Assembly (NCBI RefSeq): GCF_900101015.1
Contig: NZ_FNFZ01000003.1
Span: forward strand, 124,001 to 188,000
Length of the DNA stretch: 64,000 bases
Source of the DNA: Sarcina sp. DSM 11001
GTDB lineage: Bacteria > Bacillota > Clostridia > Lachnospirales > Lachnospiraceae
Direction of reading: 5' to 3'
Both the position numbers and the translations under genes were made by a program. Under the pieces are notes generated by a model. The model had not been told where the DNA came from, did not search any database, and worked only from the letters and a program-made list of their open reading frames with translations. Below are positions 1 to 9,235 of the stretch, one piece after another. Position 1 is the stretch's first letter, and every line of letters starts with the position of its first letter.

Positions 1-1148
1 ATCATCTGATCAATCGCCGTGACCGAGACCGCCCTTTTGGCGATGTTCCATTGCCTGTATACCGAGTCCCTGTAGTTTCCTTTTCCGACAATGAGCACGG
101 AATAGGCACCCGCGTCTTTTCCCTCCGCGCCGGTGGCCACTTCGTAATCGCTGCCGTTAAGATTCAGGCCGTCCATGCTCACTCTGGTGACAGCAACTGT
201 CTGGAGCGATCCGTCATAGGTCCTTTCCGTCTGGTCCACCTTCACATCGGCACCCTTGATGGATTTCGGTTTCACAATCAGTTTTCCGGGGTCGAAGGCG
301 ATGTCATAGTTTTTCGCTGTCAGCCCTTTGGGTGTGATCATATAAATACCGACGTCGTCATACTGCCTATAGGTATAGTCAAAGACCAGTCCGCCGGACA
401 GCACGCCGTCCGCGGTTTCCGTGTCATCTCCTACGAAGCCGGCATAGTCCGCGCCGTCGTTCGCCGGTGCGTCCCCGTAGACGATCGTCTTCGGCCTCGC
501 CGTGACCGTCAGCTTCGCCTTTTTGATCTCTGCGACGGTGCAGCCGGGGTCGCTGCAGTAATCCTCCGTGTCACCCGCGGCCTTGAACCAGATATAATAG
601 GTTCCCGCGTCGGTCCTCACGGGGATCTCCTCGCTCCAGCCGGACGTCGGAGGAGCGTCTTTATCGCCGATGGCGTACCTCATCGTTCCCCCCTCCGCGG
701 ATCCCCTGGAGCACAGCTCCCGGGCAGCGCCGGAATAGTCCAGTTCCTTTCCGACGGGCTCGGTAAGGATCCCGGGTTTTGACTTTTCCGTCCACTTAGG
801 GCTCACGGTGATAACACCGTTCGCCGCATCTTCTTTAGTATATTCCCAGGTACCACCGTTCTGATCCCATTCGCCCGCTTTCACACTCGCAGACCATGTC
901 TCACCGGTGGTTCCGTCTTGTTTTCTAGTCGGAACCACCAGATAGCCGGCACTGTTGTTGCTGGAACTAATATTGTTAAAAGCCGTAGCCTTATTAGTAT
1001 CATGCACTACGACTTTAATATAATTCTTGCCGTCCGGGACCGACTCTGCCCTGACAGACAGACACAGCGCCCGCATGCTAATCAGCAGGAGTACCGCCAC
1101 AGCAAAAGCAGATAAAAGCCGACATATTGTTGCTCCGGTTTGTTTCAT
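1..1148 (-). CDS. Secreted MBG-repeat surface protein, N-terminal part only
   Basis: The gene starts at 1148 (ATG) behind a GGAGGG site and runs off the left edge of the window, so only about 382 codons of the N-terminus are present. Residues 1-35 form a signal peptide: MKQTGATICR, then a hydrophobic stretch, then a likely cleavage near VRAES. Two regions resemble the MBG/YDG bacterial Ig-like family: one around KAKLTVTARPKTIVYGD, with the typical VYGD and NYDIAF signatures, and one ending in GKGNYRDSVYRQWNI. Such modules build extracellular stalks of adhesins and surface enzymes. The function of the missing C-terminal part cannot be judged. I see the signal peptide and repeats directly; surface location is inferred. 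The tRNA at 1332 lies upstream and divergent. Confidence 0.8.
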   Translation of the reverse strand, partial: MKQTGATICRLLSAFAVAVLLLISMRALCLSVRAESVPDGKNYIKVVVHDTNKATAFNNISSSNNSAGYLVVPTRKQDGTTGETWSASVKAGEWDQNGGTWEYTKEDAANGVITVSPKWTEKSKPGILTEPVGKELDYSGAARELCSRGSAEGGTMRYAIGDKDAPPTSGWSEEIPVRTDAGTYYIWFKAAGDTEDYCSDPGCTVAEIKKAKLTVTARPKTIVYGDAPANDGADYAGFVGDDTETADGVLSGGLVFDYTYRQYDDVGIYMITPKGLTAKNYDIAFDPGKLIVKPKSIKGADVKVDQTERTYDGSLQTVAVTRVSMDGLNLNGSDYEVATGAEGKDAGAYSVLIVGKGNYRDSVYRQWNIAKRAVSVTAIDQM

Positions 1149-1275
1149 TGGAAATCCCTCCTTTTACTTCGATGACTATACTTGCCTCTCAATGCAGTAA
1201 TGGTCTGAAAAGTAACGTTTTCATCTATATGCACCTGCACACAGGTCGCGCACAGGTCAAATTTTAATTTTCTGC

Positions 1276-1304
1276 TTGACTTTTTCTGAATACTCGCATA
1301 AAAT
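1276..1304 (+). promoter_or_regulatory. Sigma-70 promoter of tRNA-Pro
   Basis: TTGACT at 1276-1281 and TAAAAT at 1299-1304 are separated by 17 bases, and the tRNA begins 28 bases after the -10 box. This is a near-consensus housekeeping promoter. Confidence 0.75.
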
Positions 1305-1331
1305 AGATATGCTAAAGGAAATTCCTGATAT

Positions 1332-1405
1332 CGAAGCGTGGCTCAGCTTGGTAGAGCGCTGCGTTCGGGACGCAGAGGTCGTGGGTTCGAATCCCGTCGC
1401 TTCGA
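1332..1405 (+). tRNA. tRNA-Pro (anticodon CGG)
   Basis: The acceptor arms CGAAGCG (1332-1338) and CGCTTCG (1398-1404) pair fully, and A1405 is the discriminator base. The anticodon stem CTGCG/CGCAG encloses the loop TTCGGGA, giving anticodon CGG, which reads proline codon CCG. The T-loop TTCGAAT is canonical. The 3' CCA is not encoded, because the sequence continues CTC after the discriminator. Confidence 0.93.
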
Positions 1406-1419
1406 CTCTTGGCAGGGGC

Positions 1420-1457
1420 AATCCCGGAACTGTATGAACATGCGGTTCCGGGATTTT
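1420..1457 (+). terminator. Rho-independent terminator of tRNA-Pro
   Basis: AATCCCGGAAC and GGTTCCGGGATT form a GC-rich stem around a short loop, directly followed by a run of five T. It starts 15 bases after the tRNA. Confidence 0.85.
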
Positions 1458-1701
1458 TCATTTCCAAAAACCCGGCGGCTTCAGTCTGCCGCGCCTGAAG
1501 GTTATCCCCCACATAAGGCAGAGGATGTGTTATCATGGTACTGGACAGAACGGTATAAACCAGAACACCACTGCGTTTATTATGCGTTTACAAACAAAAT
1601 CAGCAAAAGAAAAATCCCGCAGTCAAACCTTTGATCCGAAAGCATCCGCATTCTGTCAGAAAGTCTTTCACAGCACAAGAGGAAAATAGGAGGAAAATCC
1701 C

Positions 1702-2598
1702 ATGAAAGGCATCGTTCTCGCCGGCGGCTCCGGCACCAGGCTGTATCCTCTTACCATGGTCACGTCCAAGCAGCTGCTCCCGATCTACGACAAGCCCATG
1801 ATCTACTATCCGATCTCCGTCCTGATGAACGCGGGGATCCGCGACATCCTGATCATCTCCACCCCCCAGGACCTGCCCCGTTTTGAGATTCTGCTGGGGA
1901 ACGGTCATCAGTTCGGGCTTCATCTTTCCTACAAGGCGCAGCCCTCGCCGGACGGTCTGGCGCAGGCTTTTATGATCGGGGAAGAATTTATCGGCAATGA
2001 CTCTGCGGCCATGGTCCTGGGAGACAATATCTTCGCCGGACACGGACTGAAGAAGAGGCTCCGCGCCGCCGTGCAAAAAGCGGAGTCAGGCGGGGGCGCG
2101 ACTATTTTCGGCTACTACGTAGACGACCCCGAGCGCTTCGGCATCGTGGAATTTGACCAGGAGGGGCGCGCCGTCTCTATCGAGGAGAAACCCGTCCATC
2201 CAAAGAGCAATTACTGCGTGACCGGCCTGTATTTTTACGACAACCGCGTCGTGGAGTACGCCAAAGGCCTGAAGCCTTCCGCCCGCGGCGAATATGAGAT
2301 CACCGATCTGAACCGGATCTATCTGGAGAACAACGAGCTGCATGTGGAGCTGCTCGGGCAGGGCTTCACCTGGCTTGACACGGGGACCCACGAGAGCCTG
2401 GTGGATGCCACGAACTTCGTCAAAACAATGGAGCAGCACCAGCACCGCAAGATCGCCTGTCTGGAGGAGATCGCCTACCACAATGGCTGGATCACGCGGG
2501 AGGATGTCCTCGAAGCCTATGAGCTTCTGAAAAAGAACCAGTACGGCGAGTACCTCAGGGATGTCCTGGACGGAAAATATATTGACCTGAATACCTGA
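1702..2598 (+). CDS. rfbA: Glucose-1-phosphate thymidylyltransferase RfbA
   Basis: A 298-residue protein of full family length. It joins dTTP and glucose-1-phosphate into dTDP-glucose, the first step of dTDP-rhamnose synthesis for cell-wall polysaccharides. The N-terminal nucleotide-binding signature [11 protein letters not shown] is followed by the conserved [21 protein letters not shown] near residue 112 provides the metal-binding Asp, and EEKP and TGLYFYD are also present. The ATG follows AGGAGGAAAATCCC, a strong ribosome site. No rfbB, rfbC or rfbD lies next to it, so it is an isolated copy whose partners must be elsewhere in the genome. Confidence 0.95.
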   Translation: MKGIVLAGGSGTRLYPLTMVTSKQLLPIYDKPMIYYPISVLMNAGIRDILIISTPQDLPRFEILLGNGHQFGLHLSYKAQPSPDGLAQAFMIGEEFIGNDSAAMVLGDNIFAGHGLKKRLRAAVQKAESGGGATIFGYYVDDPERFGIVEFDQEGRAVSIEEKPVHPKSNYCVTGLYFYDNRVVEYAKGLKPSARGEYEITDLNRIYLENNELHVELLGQGFTWLDTGTHESLVDATNFVKTMEQHQHRKIACLEEIAYHNGWITREDVLEAYELLKKNQYGEYLRDVLDGKYIDLNT

Positions 2599-2672
2599 TT
2601 CTTAACCTTCCGGCTAATTCTCCAGGTTTTATATCCGTCCTTATGACGGATCCGCGATTCCTGTGATCATGT

Positions 2673-3812
2673 TCAGGTTTGATCCTGCTGCCTGCTGCGG
2701 ATCGCCTCCGCGAGGAGCCTTGCAAAATAGTATTCCTCCGCGCGGCCGGGCAGTTCGGCTTTTTTCCGTCTTCCCATGAGTTTTGCCGCTGTTTCTGCTG
2801 CATCCGCTCCCCGGTTGACGATGTCATCCACCAGTGTGACGATGGGCATCTCCACATCATACCTTCCGGCAAGGCGCACGGCTGCCGGGAGCGCATTGAT
2901 TCCCTCGACGACCATCCCGACTTTTTTGACCGCCTCCGCCGGTTTCTCCCCTCTTCCGATCAGGAAACCGGCGCGGTTGTTGCGGCTGTGCCGGCTGGTG
3001 GCCGTGACTATGAGATCTCCCATACCCGCGAGCCCGTAGAAGGTCTGCTCCACGCAGCCCATTTTTACGCCCAGCCTCTCGATCTCCGCCAGGCCCCTTG
3101 TGATCAGCGCCGCGCGCGCATTGTCTCCGTAGCCGAGGCCCGCGGAAATGCCCGCGGAGAGCGCGATGATGTTTTTCAGCGCGCCGCAGAGCTCGACTCC
3201 CTTGACATCTGTATTGGTGTAGACCCGCATGCAGGTAGGCTTTTCAGGGCTCCCCATAAAAACATCCTGCACCATCTCCGCCGCCGCGATGTCCTCACAG
3301 GCGGAGACAATGGTTGTGGGCATATCCATCGCGACCTCTTCCGCATGCGTAGGTCCGGACAATGCGACGATCTTCACATTGCGGGGAGCTCTCCTGCCGG
3401 TATCTCCACCTTCTCCGCCGTCCTCTTTTTCCGGCTCTTTTCCCAGTTCACTCCGGATCACTTCGGACATGGTCATGAGCGTATCCGCCTCTATTCCCTT
3501 CGCCACATCGACGATCACCTGCCCGTCGGGGATATATTTTCCGGCGGCAGCCGCCGTCCCGCGCACAAAAACAGAGGGAACCGCAAAAAGCAGGATATCC
3601 TTATCCCGGCAGACCTCTTCAATGGATTTGGTAAAGGCCAGCTCGTCCGGGATCACCATATCAGGCAGATTGGGGTGCCTGCGTGTCGACGAAAAGGCGT
3701 CGATCTCTTCTCCCAGAGCAGACCAGACGGTCACATTATTGCCCGCATTACAGAGCATCCTCGCGAGCGCCATTCCCCAGGTACCTGCACCAAGAACACC
3801 TATTTTATACAT
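2673..3812 (-). CDS. gpsA: Glycerol-3-phosphate dehydrogenase [NAD(P)+]
   Basis: Reduces dihydroxyacetone phosphate to sn-glycerol-3-phosphate, the backbone for phospholipids. The Rossmann motif GAGTWGMALA is at residues 8-17. LSGPTHAEEV, the active-site Lys in GALKNIIALSAGI, and GLGYGDNARAALITRGL are all family hallmarks, as is GMGDLIVTATS. At 379 residues it is longer than the usual 330-340. The excess is a charged insertion at about residues 127-146 (EKEDGGEGGDTGRR) and a C-terminal tail. An antisense ORF of similar length over this gene is a codon-bias shadow. Cytoplasmic and monocistronic as far as can be seen. Confidence 0.95.
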   Translation of the reverse strand: MYKIGVLGAGTWGMALARMLCNAGNNVTVWSALGEEIDAFSSTRRHPNLPDMVIPDELAFTKSIEEVCRDKDILLFAVPSVFVRGTAAAAGKYIPDGQVIVDVAKGIEADTLMTMSEVIRSELGKEPEKEDGGEGGDTGRRAPRNVKIVALSGPTHAEEVAMDMPTTIVSACEDIAAAEMVQDVFMGSPEKPTCMRVYTNTDVKGVELCGALKNIIALSAGISAGLGYGDNARAALITRGLAEIERLGVKMGCVEQTFYGLAGMGDLIVTATSRHSRNNRAGFLIGRGEKPAEAVKKVGMVVEGINALPAAVRLAGRYDVEMPIVTLVDDIVNRGADAAETAAKLMGRRKKAELPGRAEEYYFARLLAEAIRSRQQDQT

Positions 3813-3972
3813 TTCAGTTTCACCTCGTTTTATTTTAAAAGCATTATCATTATTATATAATATTATTCAGCCGGAAGCACTATGTTTCTGTGTTTCGTTT
3901 AAGTGTTTCATTTATTGTGGCATTTATGTGTTTCAGGCTGCTGTACAAAAGTAATCATACGTTTTTGTCTGA

Positions 3973-4061
3973 GCGGGAAAGGCCCCCGCTTCTATAAGGG
4001 CGCCGGATCTGCAGGCGGGTCCCCGGACCCGGCGGGGAAAGTCACCGCTTCTGTAAGGACG
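3973..4061 (+). repeat. Imperfect direct repeat in the DUF1576 gene leader
   Basis: Two 30-base copies lie at 3973-4002 and 4032-4061. Both share GCGGG-AAAG-C-CCGCTTCT-TAAGG and sit 59 bases apart, just upstream of the gene at 4093. Each could fold by pairing GCGGG with CCGC. No known riboswitch consensus was recognised. Confidence 0.5.
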
Positions 4062-4092
4062 GCACACCAGTCATCTCATTGGAGTCAGGAAA

Positions 4093-5637
4093 ATGAAACG
4101 GTCGAACGCAGGGAACAACAAAGGTCAGAAGGTCAGTCTGCAAAATAGAAAAGCGAAGCAGCAGGGCGCAAAAAAGATCCCGAAGGTCACGGTTAAGCGC
4201 AACAGCAATATCATCGACGGGATCACCTTCAGCTTTTCCGCCTTCCTTCTTATAGCCTGTGCGGCAGGTGCCTACTACACCGGAACAGAAGCTTCTCTGG
4301 GGCAGGATTTCGTGCATATTCTGGTCTCTCCGGCACCGCTTGTGACAGATTATTTTTCTCTGGGCAGTCTGCCTGCCGCCCTTTTAAATGCCGGTCTGTG
4401 CGGACTTACAATGGCTTTCTTCATGTTTTTTCTGCCCGGTCCGTCCCACACCAATACGCTCGCGGGCTTTTTTCTCGTCATCGCGCACTGCTTTTACGGG
4501 CTGAACTTTCTGAATATGTGGCCCTGCTTTATCGCTCCCTTCCTGTATCTTACAGTCAAACAGCTGGACTACAATGAAAACCTGCATGTCTGCATGTTCT
4601 CCACGTGTTTCAGCCCATTTGTGAGCGAGCTTTTATTCCGTTATACACTGGGAGATTCCTTTTCGATCATCAGAGTGACCCTGACGGTCCGGGGAGTCCT
4701 GCTGACCGTCCTGTTTTCCCTCATCATTGCCTTCTGCACCCCCGCCCTCCTTCCGGGTGCAAGAACCTGGCACAAGGGATACAATCTCTATAACGGCGGT
4801 CTTGCCTGCGGAGTTTTCGCCTTCCTCCTCTACAGCTTTCTGTACCGCACAGTCGGAGTCAGCGAGCCCAGAGTTCCCATGACCGTAAATCCCGTCTACG
4901 CCAGTTTCGGCAATTCCTACCACCTGTTCGGCAATGTCTTCTTCCTGATCCTTTTCGGCTGCTGCCTGTTTTTTGGATGGCTGCTCAACGGCAGGAGCTT
5001 TCGCGGAATCAGGCATCTGTACCGCGACACCGGCTATCAGAGTAATTTCGCGGCAAGATACGGCATGCCCCTGTGCCTGATCAACATCGGGCTTTACGGC
5101 GCCCTGTTTCTGGCCTATATCAATCTTGCCCTGCTTTTCACGGAGGGAGCAGGTTTTACAGGGCCCACCTTCGGTGTGATTTTTGCCGCGATCACCTTCA
5201 CCGCGATGGGGCAGCATGTCCGCAATGTCTGGCCGATCCTGGCAGGTTACCCTCTCTTGTCCCTTTTATCCATGCTTTTTAACCACCTGGTCGGCGGAAA
5301 TGCCGTTTGGACGATCTCCACACAGGCCTACCTCAACAGCGCCGCCTTTGCCACCGGTCTCTGTCCGATCGTCGGACGGTACGGGGCGGCCGCTGGTATC
5401 GCGGCCGGCATGCTCTGCGCCGCTCTGTGCACCTCCACAAACGCGCTGCACGGCGGCCTCATGCTCTACAACGGCGGGTTCACCGCCGGCATCACCGCCC
5501 TGATCCTCCTCCCGATCCTCGAAAACTACATCCCCGGGCCGCGCAATTCCATGAACCAGCACATTGACCTGAGCGATATGCTCACACTGAAGGATACCCC
5601 CAGGATCCCCCGGGCAAAAAGAAAGAAAGATTCCTGA
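4093..5637 (+). CDS. DUF1576-type polytopic membrane protein
   Basis: A 514-residue integral membrane protein of unknown function, with a basic cytoplasmic N-terminus (residues 1-40) and about ten hydrophobic segments. Two internal halves each carry a similar LYNGG motif (YNLYNGGLACGVFAF and LMLYNGGFTAGITAL), which suggests an ancient internal duplication. This arrangement and the GLNFLNMWPCF-type loops resemble the DUF1576 family of Clostridia, although I cannot run a profile to confirm it. The start codon is preceded by GGAGTCAGGAAA. The downstream terminator at 5687 ends the transcript. Confidence 0.7.
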   Translation: MKRSNAGNNKGQKVSLQNRKAKQQGAKKIPKVTVKRNSNIIDGITFSFSAFLLIACAAGAYYTGTEASLGQDFVHILVSPAPLVTDYFSLGSLPAALLNAGLCGLTMAFFMFFLPGPSHTNTLAGFFLVIAHCFYGLNFLNMWPCFIAPFLYLTVKQLDYNENLHVCMFSTCFSPFVSELLFRYTLGDSFSIIRVTLTVRGVLLTVLFSLIIAFCTPALLPGARTWHKGYNLYNGGLACGVFAFLLYSFLYRTVGVSEPRVPMTVNPVYASFGNSYHLFGNVFFLILFGCCLFFGWLLNGRSFRGIRHLYRDTGYQSNFAARYGMPLCLINIGLYGALFLAYINLALLFTEGAGFTGPTFGVIFAAITFTAMGQHVRNVWPILAGYPLLSLLSMLFNHLVGGNAVWTISTQAYLNSAAFATGLCPIVGRYGAAAGIAAGMLCAALCTSTNALHGGLMLYNGGFTAGITALILLPILENYIPGPRNSMNQHIDLSDMLTLKDTPRIPRAKRKKDS

Positions 5638-5686
5638 AAATTACTGGAAAGAAAAAGTACTAAAAAGAAGAATCACTGAAAAGAAA

Positions 5687-5740
5687 AATCCCGTTCCACA
5701 ATGCCCCATGCAGAGCATTATCGAACGGGATTATCTTTTT
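5687..5740. terminator. Terminator between the convergent DUF1576 gene and lepB
   Basis: AATCCCGTTC (5687-5696) pairs with GAACGGGATT (5723-5732), with an inner ATGC/GCAT stem. The + side ends in TTTTT, and an A-run precedes the stem, so it could act in both directions between convergent genes. Confidence 0.75.
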
Positions 5741-5747
5741 CATCGCG

Positions 5748-5769
5748 CAAGACTCGCGGGCGAGTCTTG
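5748..5769. repeat. CAAGACTCG palindrome, copy 1
   Basis: CAAGACTCG and CGAGTCTTG flank a 4-base loop. The same arms recur at 30261-30282. The preceding CATCGCG also matches the inverted ends of the small mobile unit at 30369-30469. Confidence 0.6.
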
Positions 5770-5829
5770 GATCTTCTTCACTCCAGGCCCTTAAACGGGT
5801 CCTGAAACGATCTGTTATCTCCTTACCCC

Positions 5830-6660
5830 TCACATCCCGGCATACCATTCCCCGTGGACCAGTATCCGGAATTTGCTGAAATAGGTAAAAATGGCCTTTC
5901 CCAGGATCTTTTTCTTTTCAACAAAGGCATATTTTTCCGCTTCCTGGTGGTTATCTGCCAGGCCTTCCTCCACGGCATTATCCGCCCAGTACCGGGCATC
6001 CTCGGACCAGTTGCGGTTGTCGCCGAGCATCAGGTAACACCCCTCCGGGACATGGAATTCAAATCCGTCGTTGAGTACGTCCCATTCCTCCTTCAGATAT
6101 CCCTCCTGGAGCGGTTCTGTGGAATCGTCAATATAGATCCCGGCGTTCTCGATCCGGACTGTCTCTCCGGGGAGACCGATGATCCGCTTAATATATATTT
6201 TTTTCTCATCTACAGGATAGTGAAAGATCACGATATCGCCGCGTTCGGGCTCTGAAAACCAGTAGCTGAAGCGGGCCCCGATCAGGCGGTCATGGGTCAT
6301 GATGGTATCTTCCATCGAGCCCGACGGGATAACCGCATTGATGATAATAAAGTTTGTCAGAAACAGGGCGACGCAGAACATGATGGCAAAGGATTTTATC
6401 CAGCTGATGATCTCCTCGATGACAGCCCGCCTCTTTGCTTCCCGCTTCGCCTCCTTTGACGCCCTGGTTTTCTCCTGCGTCTTCTCTGCCCCGTCTTCCA
6501 TCTGCCCTTCGGCCACACCTTCTTTTTCTTTTTCGGCACCGGTCTCCGGACTGTCTCCGCTTATCTCCATTATCTCCGGATACTGCACCCGGCTGCCGGT
6601 TTCCGGATTATCTCCGGTTACTTCCGGCTGTCTTCTCATTTCTTCCATTTTTCTTTCCAT
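5830..6660 (-). CDS. lepB: Signal peptidase I
   Basis: Cleaves signal peptides from exported proteins at the outer face of the membrane. One transmembrane segment (about residues 88-110, IKSFAIMFCVALFLTNFIIIN) is followed by PSGSME with the catalytic Ser. KRIIGLPGET carries the catalytic Lys, and GDNRNWSEDARYWG-type box E appears near the C-terminus as GDNRNWSEDARYW. The first 80 residues are an unusually long, acidic and basic cytoplasmic extension with repeated SGDNPETG/SGDSPETG. The 276-residue length exceeds the usual 170-200 of Firmicute enzymes because of it. It lies 34 bases downstream of the AI-2E family gene and may share its transcript. Confidence 0.93.
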   Translation of the reverse strand: MERKMEEMRRQPEVTGDNPETGSRVQYPEIMEISGDSPETGAEKEKEGVAEGQMEDGAEKTQEKTRASKEAKREAKRRAVIEEIISWIKSFAIMFCVALFLTNFIIINAVIPSGSMEDTIMTHDRLIGARFSYWFSEPERGDIVIFHYPVDEKKIYIKRIIGLPGETVRIENAGIYIDDSTEPLQEGYLKEEWDVLNDGFEFHVPEGCYLMLGDNRNWSEDARYWADNAVEEGLADNHQEAEKYAFVEKKKILGKAIFTYFSKFRILVHGEWYAGM

Positions 6661-6694
6661 TTATGTCGTTCCGGCAATCTCCCTCGGAGCTCCG

Positions 6695-8203
6695 TCACGC
6701 TTTTCCCTGTGCCTTTTTTCTGACTTTTTTTCTCTTCGCAGGCGGCTTTCGGCCTGTACGTTTCTGCACAAGGGAGTCAATGCCCTTCTCAAACTGGATT
6801 TTGAAAAATCCGGCTACCGGAACGGCAAAGAGCATGCCGACGATGCCTCCGAAAGCGCCTCCGACAATGAGTGCGGCGATGACAAGCATTGGATGGACAT
6901 CGACATTGCTGCTCAACAGACGGGGATTAATAACATTTCCGTCCACTGTCTGGATCACGAAAAGCACGACGATCGCGACGAGAAGCCTTTTGAGATCCTG
7001 ACAGACCAGACAAACAATAATGGTAGAGCCGTAGGCGACGATCGGTCCTATGTAGGGGATCAAATTGCCGATACCGCTCAGAATACCAATAATGACTGCG
7101 TAACGGACCCCGATCAGGGTCAGGCTGCAGCTGACAAGGATCGCCATAATGAAGGCATCGATCAACTGCCCACGGATATATCCTGAAAAAACAGTGTCCG
7201 CGTCCCCTGCCAGAATGTGGAAATTTCTGCGTGCCTTTCTCCCTCCAAACGCAAGAAGGACACGGTTCCAGTACCTTCTGAGTCCCCGCGCATCCAGCAT
7301 AAAGTAGATGGCAAAGATAATCGTAAAGAGAAGGTTGGTCAGAAAACCGCCTATATGGCCCAGAGTCCCGGTAAGACTGCTGCTCAGCCCGTTTGCAAAC
7401 TGTGCGATCTTTGCCCCGATCTCCCCGACAGCCTTTTTCACTTCATTGGAGGAGATATTCATTTGCGCCAGGCGCTCTGTGATTATATTCTGCAGACTTT
7501 TGATCGAAGCCGCGACAGACCGCAGGGCATTCACGATCTCAGCGGGACTGGCGATCTTGAGACTCCTGGTAATAGAAGAGACCACTATAGAAAGAATGAC
7601 CACCACCACGAGCGCCGCGAGGACACAGGTGATGGCGACAGCAGCACCGTGCGGATCCCTGCGCTTCCTTCTGAAAAATGTCAGTCTGCGAAGCTTTTTT
7701 TCAAAAAAGCCCGATGCCGGCAGCAGGATATAGGCGAGGACAAATCCCCAGAAGAGGGGACTCAGGAGCATGCCGACCGTCGTCGCAACACGTCCAAGCA
7801 CTTTCAAAAGCGGTCCGATATTGCCGGCAGCCTGCACGAGGATATAGCTGACTACGATCGTAGCGACCGCATATGCGGCTATAAGACTGTAGTGCCTGTT
7901 CTTTTTTTTCAGATCTGCCCGCTCTTCCCTTGACAGACCTCTCCCGGAGGACTTCGGTCTCTTTATTTCTGCAGGAATTTCAGCAGGAACCGTTTTCTCT
8001 GAGGACAGTTTTCCTTCTCCGGCCGCACTGCCGGATCCAGCCCCTTTTCCGCCTTCCTTTCTTCCTGCTTCCGGTTCCCGGGCCGCTGCAGGTGCAGACA
8101 GACCTTCCCTGGAAACCGGTGCTTCTTCTGAAGGTGTCCGGAGTGATCCTTCCCCAGCTCTGCGGGGATTTGTTTTCACTCCCATCTTTACAATGCTTTC
8201 CAT
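6695..8203 (-). CDS. AI-2E family transporter (PF01594)
   Basis: A polytopic permease-like membrane protein with about eight hydrophobic segments. The conserved core includes GILSGIGNLIPYIGPIVA and, towards the C-terminus, NPRLLSSNVDVHPMLVIAALIVGGAFGGIVGMLFAVPVAG cut here in parts: NPRLLSS, HPMLVI and GGIVGMLFAVPV. The substrate is unknown; the family name comes from one E. coli member. The first ~95 residues are a charged, low-complexity cytoplasmic tail. I chose the ATG at 8203 because AGGGAG precedes it; an in-frame ATG at 8269 lacks such a site. Downstream lies lepB. Confidence 0.85.
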   Translation of the reverse strand: MESIVKMGVKTNPRRAGEGSLRTPSEEAPVSREGLSAPAAAREPEAGRKEGGKGAGSGSAAGEGKLSSEKTVPAEIPAEIKRPKSSGRGLSREERADLKKKNRHYSLIAAYAVATIVVSYILVQAAGNIGPLLKVLGRVATTVGMLLSPLFWGFVLAYILLPASGFFEKKLRRLTFFRRKRRDPHGAAVAITCVLAALVVVVILSIVVSSITRSLKIASPAEIVNALRSVAASIKSLQNIITERLAQMNISSNEVKKAVGEIGAKIAQFANGLSSSLTGTLGHIGGFLTNLLFTIIFAIYFMLDARGLRRYWNRVLLAFGGRKARRNFHILAGDADTVFSGYIRGQLIDAFIMAILVSCSLTLIGVRYAVIIGILSGIGNLIPYIGPIVAYGSTIIVCLVCQDLKRLLVAIVVLFVIQTVDGNVINPRLLSSNVDVHPMLVIAALIVGGAFGGIVGMLFAVPVAGFFKIQFEKGIDSLVQKRTGRKPPAKRKKVRKKAQGKA

Positions 8204-8500
8204 CTCATACTCCCTGATGCACACTGCTGTAGTAACATGGCCCCCAAACCGGTCTCCCCTTGAAATCATCCCGTGAAATACTGTGTGTTTCTGTAAAACC
8301 GGCTGCCTGCAAAGCTCTCAGCCCCTGAATTCCAATATCATTTCTATCATCCCCCTGTCATTCCCCTGACTAAGAAAATGATCAGAGGGCGGCTGAAAGC
8401 GCAATCAATAGATGATTATATCATGACGGGTTTTCAGACACAAGTGCAGTAAATGTGCAGCGAACCGCGGCTGATGACTCCTCCCGTCATGCTCAAACTG

Positions 8501-9118
8501 TCATTTTCGAATTGCGGTGATTCCCTTTTCCGTCACCACCAGATCCATTCGCACATCCGTCACTTCCATAGCGACCTCATCCGTTTTCTGCACATCAAAA
8601 GCGATCAGGATCTTCAATGTATTTGGGGAAATGCTTTCAAGAAAGCGGTCATAATACCCCTTTCCATGGCCGCAGCGTCCGCCCCTCTCGTCAAATACTA
8701 CACAGGGAACAAGCACAACATCGATTTCCTCCGGGTCAACGACAGAGGATCGTTCCAGTATTGGTTCCCGTATGCCGAAAGCCCCCCGGCTCCAGGCCTG
8801 AGGATCATTCGGGGCCGGAAAGACTGCCTGCATGATCCCGTCACTATAACACAGTGGAAAACACACTCTCTTTCCCTGTTCAGCAAGGACCTGATTGATC
8901 TCGTCCAGATTCGCTTCAACCGCCGATGCCGCGTAGGAAAAGACAGTCTCCGCCTGCCGCAGGGCAGGGATCCCCTGCAGGAAATGGCAGATCGCGGCGC
9001 TCTTTACCGCCCGCTCCTCCTCTGTCAGGCTTCTCCTCCTGCTATAGGCTTCCGTCCGCTGTCTTTTTTTGCGCTCCAGGATATTCTCCCTGTCCGATTC
9101 TCTTTCAGCCTTTGACAA
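8501..9118 (-). CDS. 5-formyltetrahydrofolate cyclo-ligase
   Basis: Converts 5-formyl-THF to 5,10-methenyl-THF with ATP, recycling a storage folate. The ATP/Mg motif GRCGHGKGYYDRFL near residue 148 and the basic N-terminal RKKRQRTEAYSRRRSL region are typical. The 205-residue length is normal. The start is a TTG at 9118, favoured by AAAGGA nine bases upstream; no ATG fits. It follows folC by 76 bases on the same strand, so the two folate genes probably form one operon. Confidence 0.92.
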   Translation of the reverse strand: MSKAERESDRENILERKKRQRTEAYSRRRSLTEEERAVKSAAICHFLQGIPALRQAETVFSYAASAVEANLDEINQVLAEQGKRVCFPLCYSDGIMQAVFPAPNDPQAWSRGAFGIREPILERSSVVDPEEIDVVLVPCVVFDERGGRCGHGKGYYDRFLESISPNTLKILIAFDVQKTDEVAMEVTDVRMDLVVTEKGITAIRK

Positions 9119-9120
9119 TT

Positions 9121-9235
9121 TTACATTCCTTTACAGTTTAACGATTATTTACAGCCGCACAGTTCTTCTATTGTTTCACGGTTCTTTTACAGTTTCACAG
9201 TCCTTTTGCAGTCTCACGATTCTTTGCCACTTCCC
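9121..9235. repeat. Degenerate short tandem repeat between folC and the cyclo-ligase gene
   Basis: The stretch carries repeated variants of GTTCTTTTACAGTTTCAC at a spacing of about 22-25 bases. It spills into the last codons of folC, where it encodes KDREVAKNRETAKGL. It may be a slipped duplication that has extended the FolC C-terminus. Confidence 0.5.

Noticed and set aside
51-782. 243-codon + strand ORF at the left edge
   Set aside because: Antisense to the MBG-repeat gene, whose signal peptide and domains are clear on the other strand.
1338-1634. 98-codon + strand ORF starting inside tRNA-Pro
   Set aside because: Its beginning is the tRNA itself and it then crosses the terminator.
2679-3860. 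393-codon + strand ORF over gpsA
   Set aside because: It has no family similarity and lies antisense to a clear gpsA; GC-rich codon bias creates long shadows.
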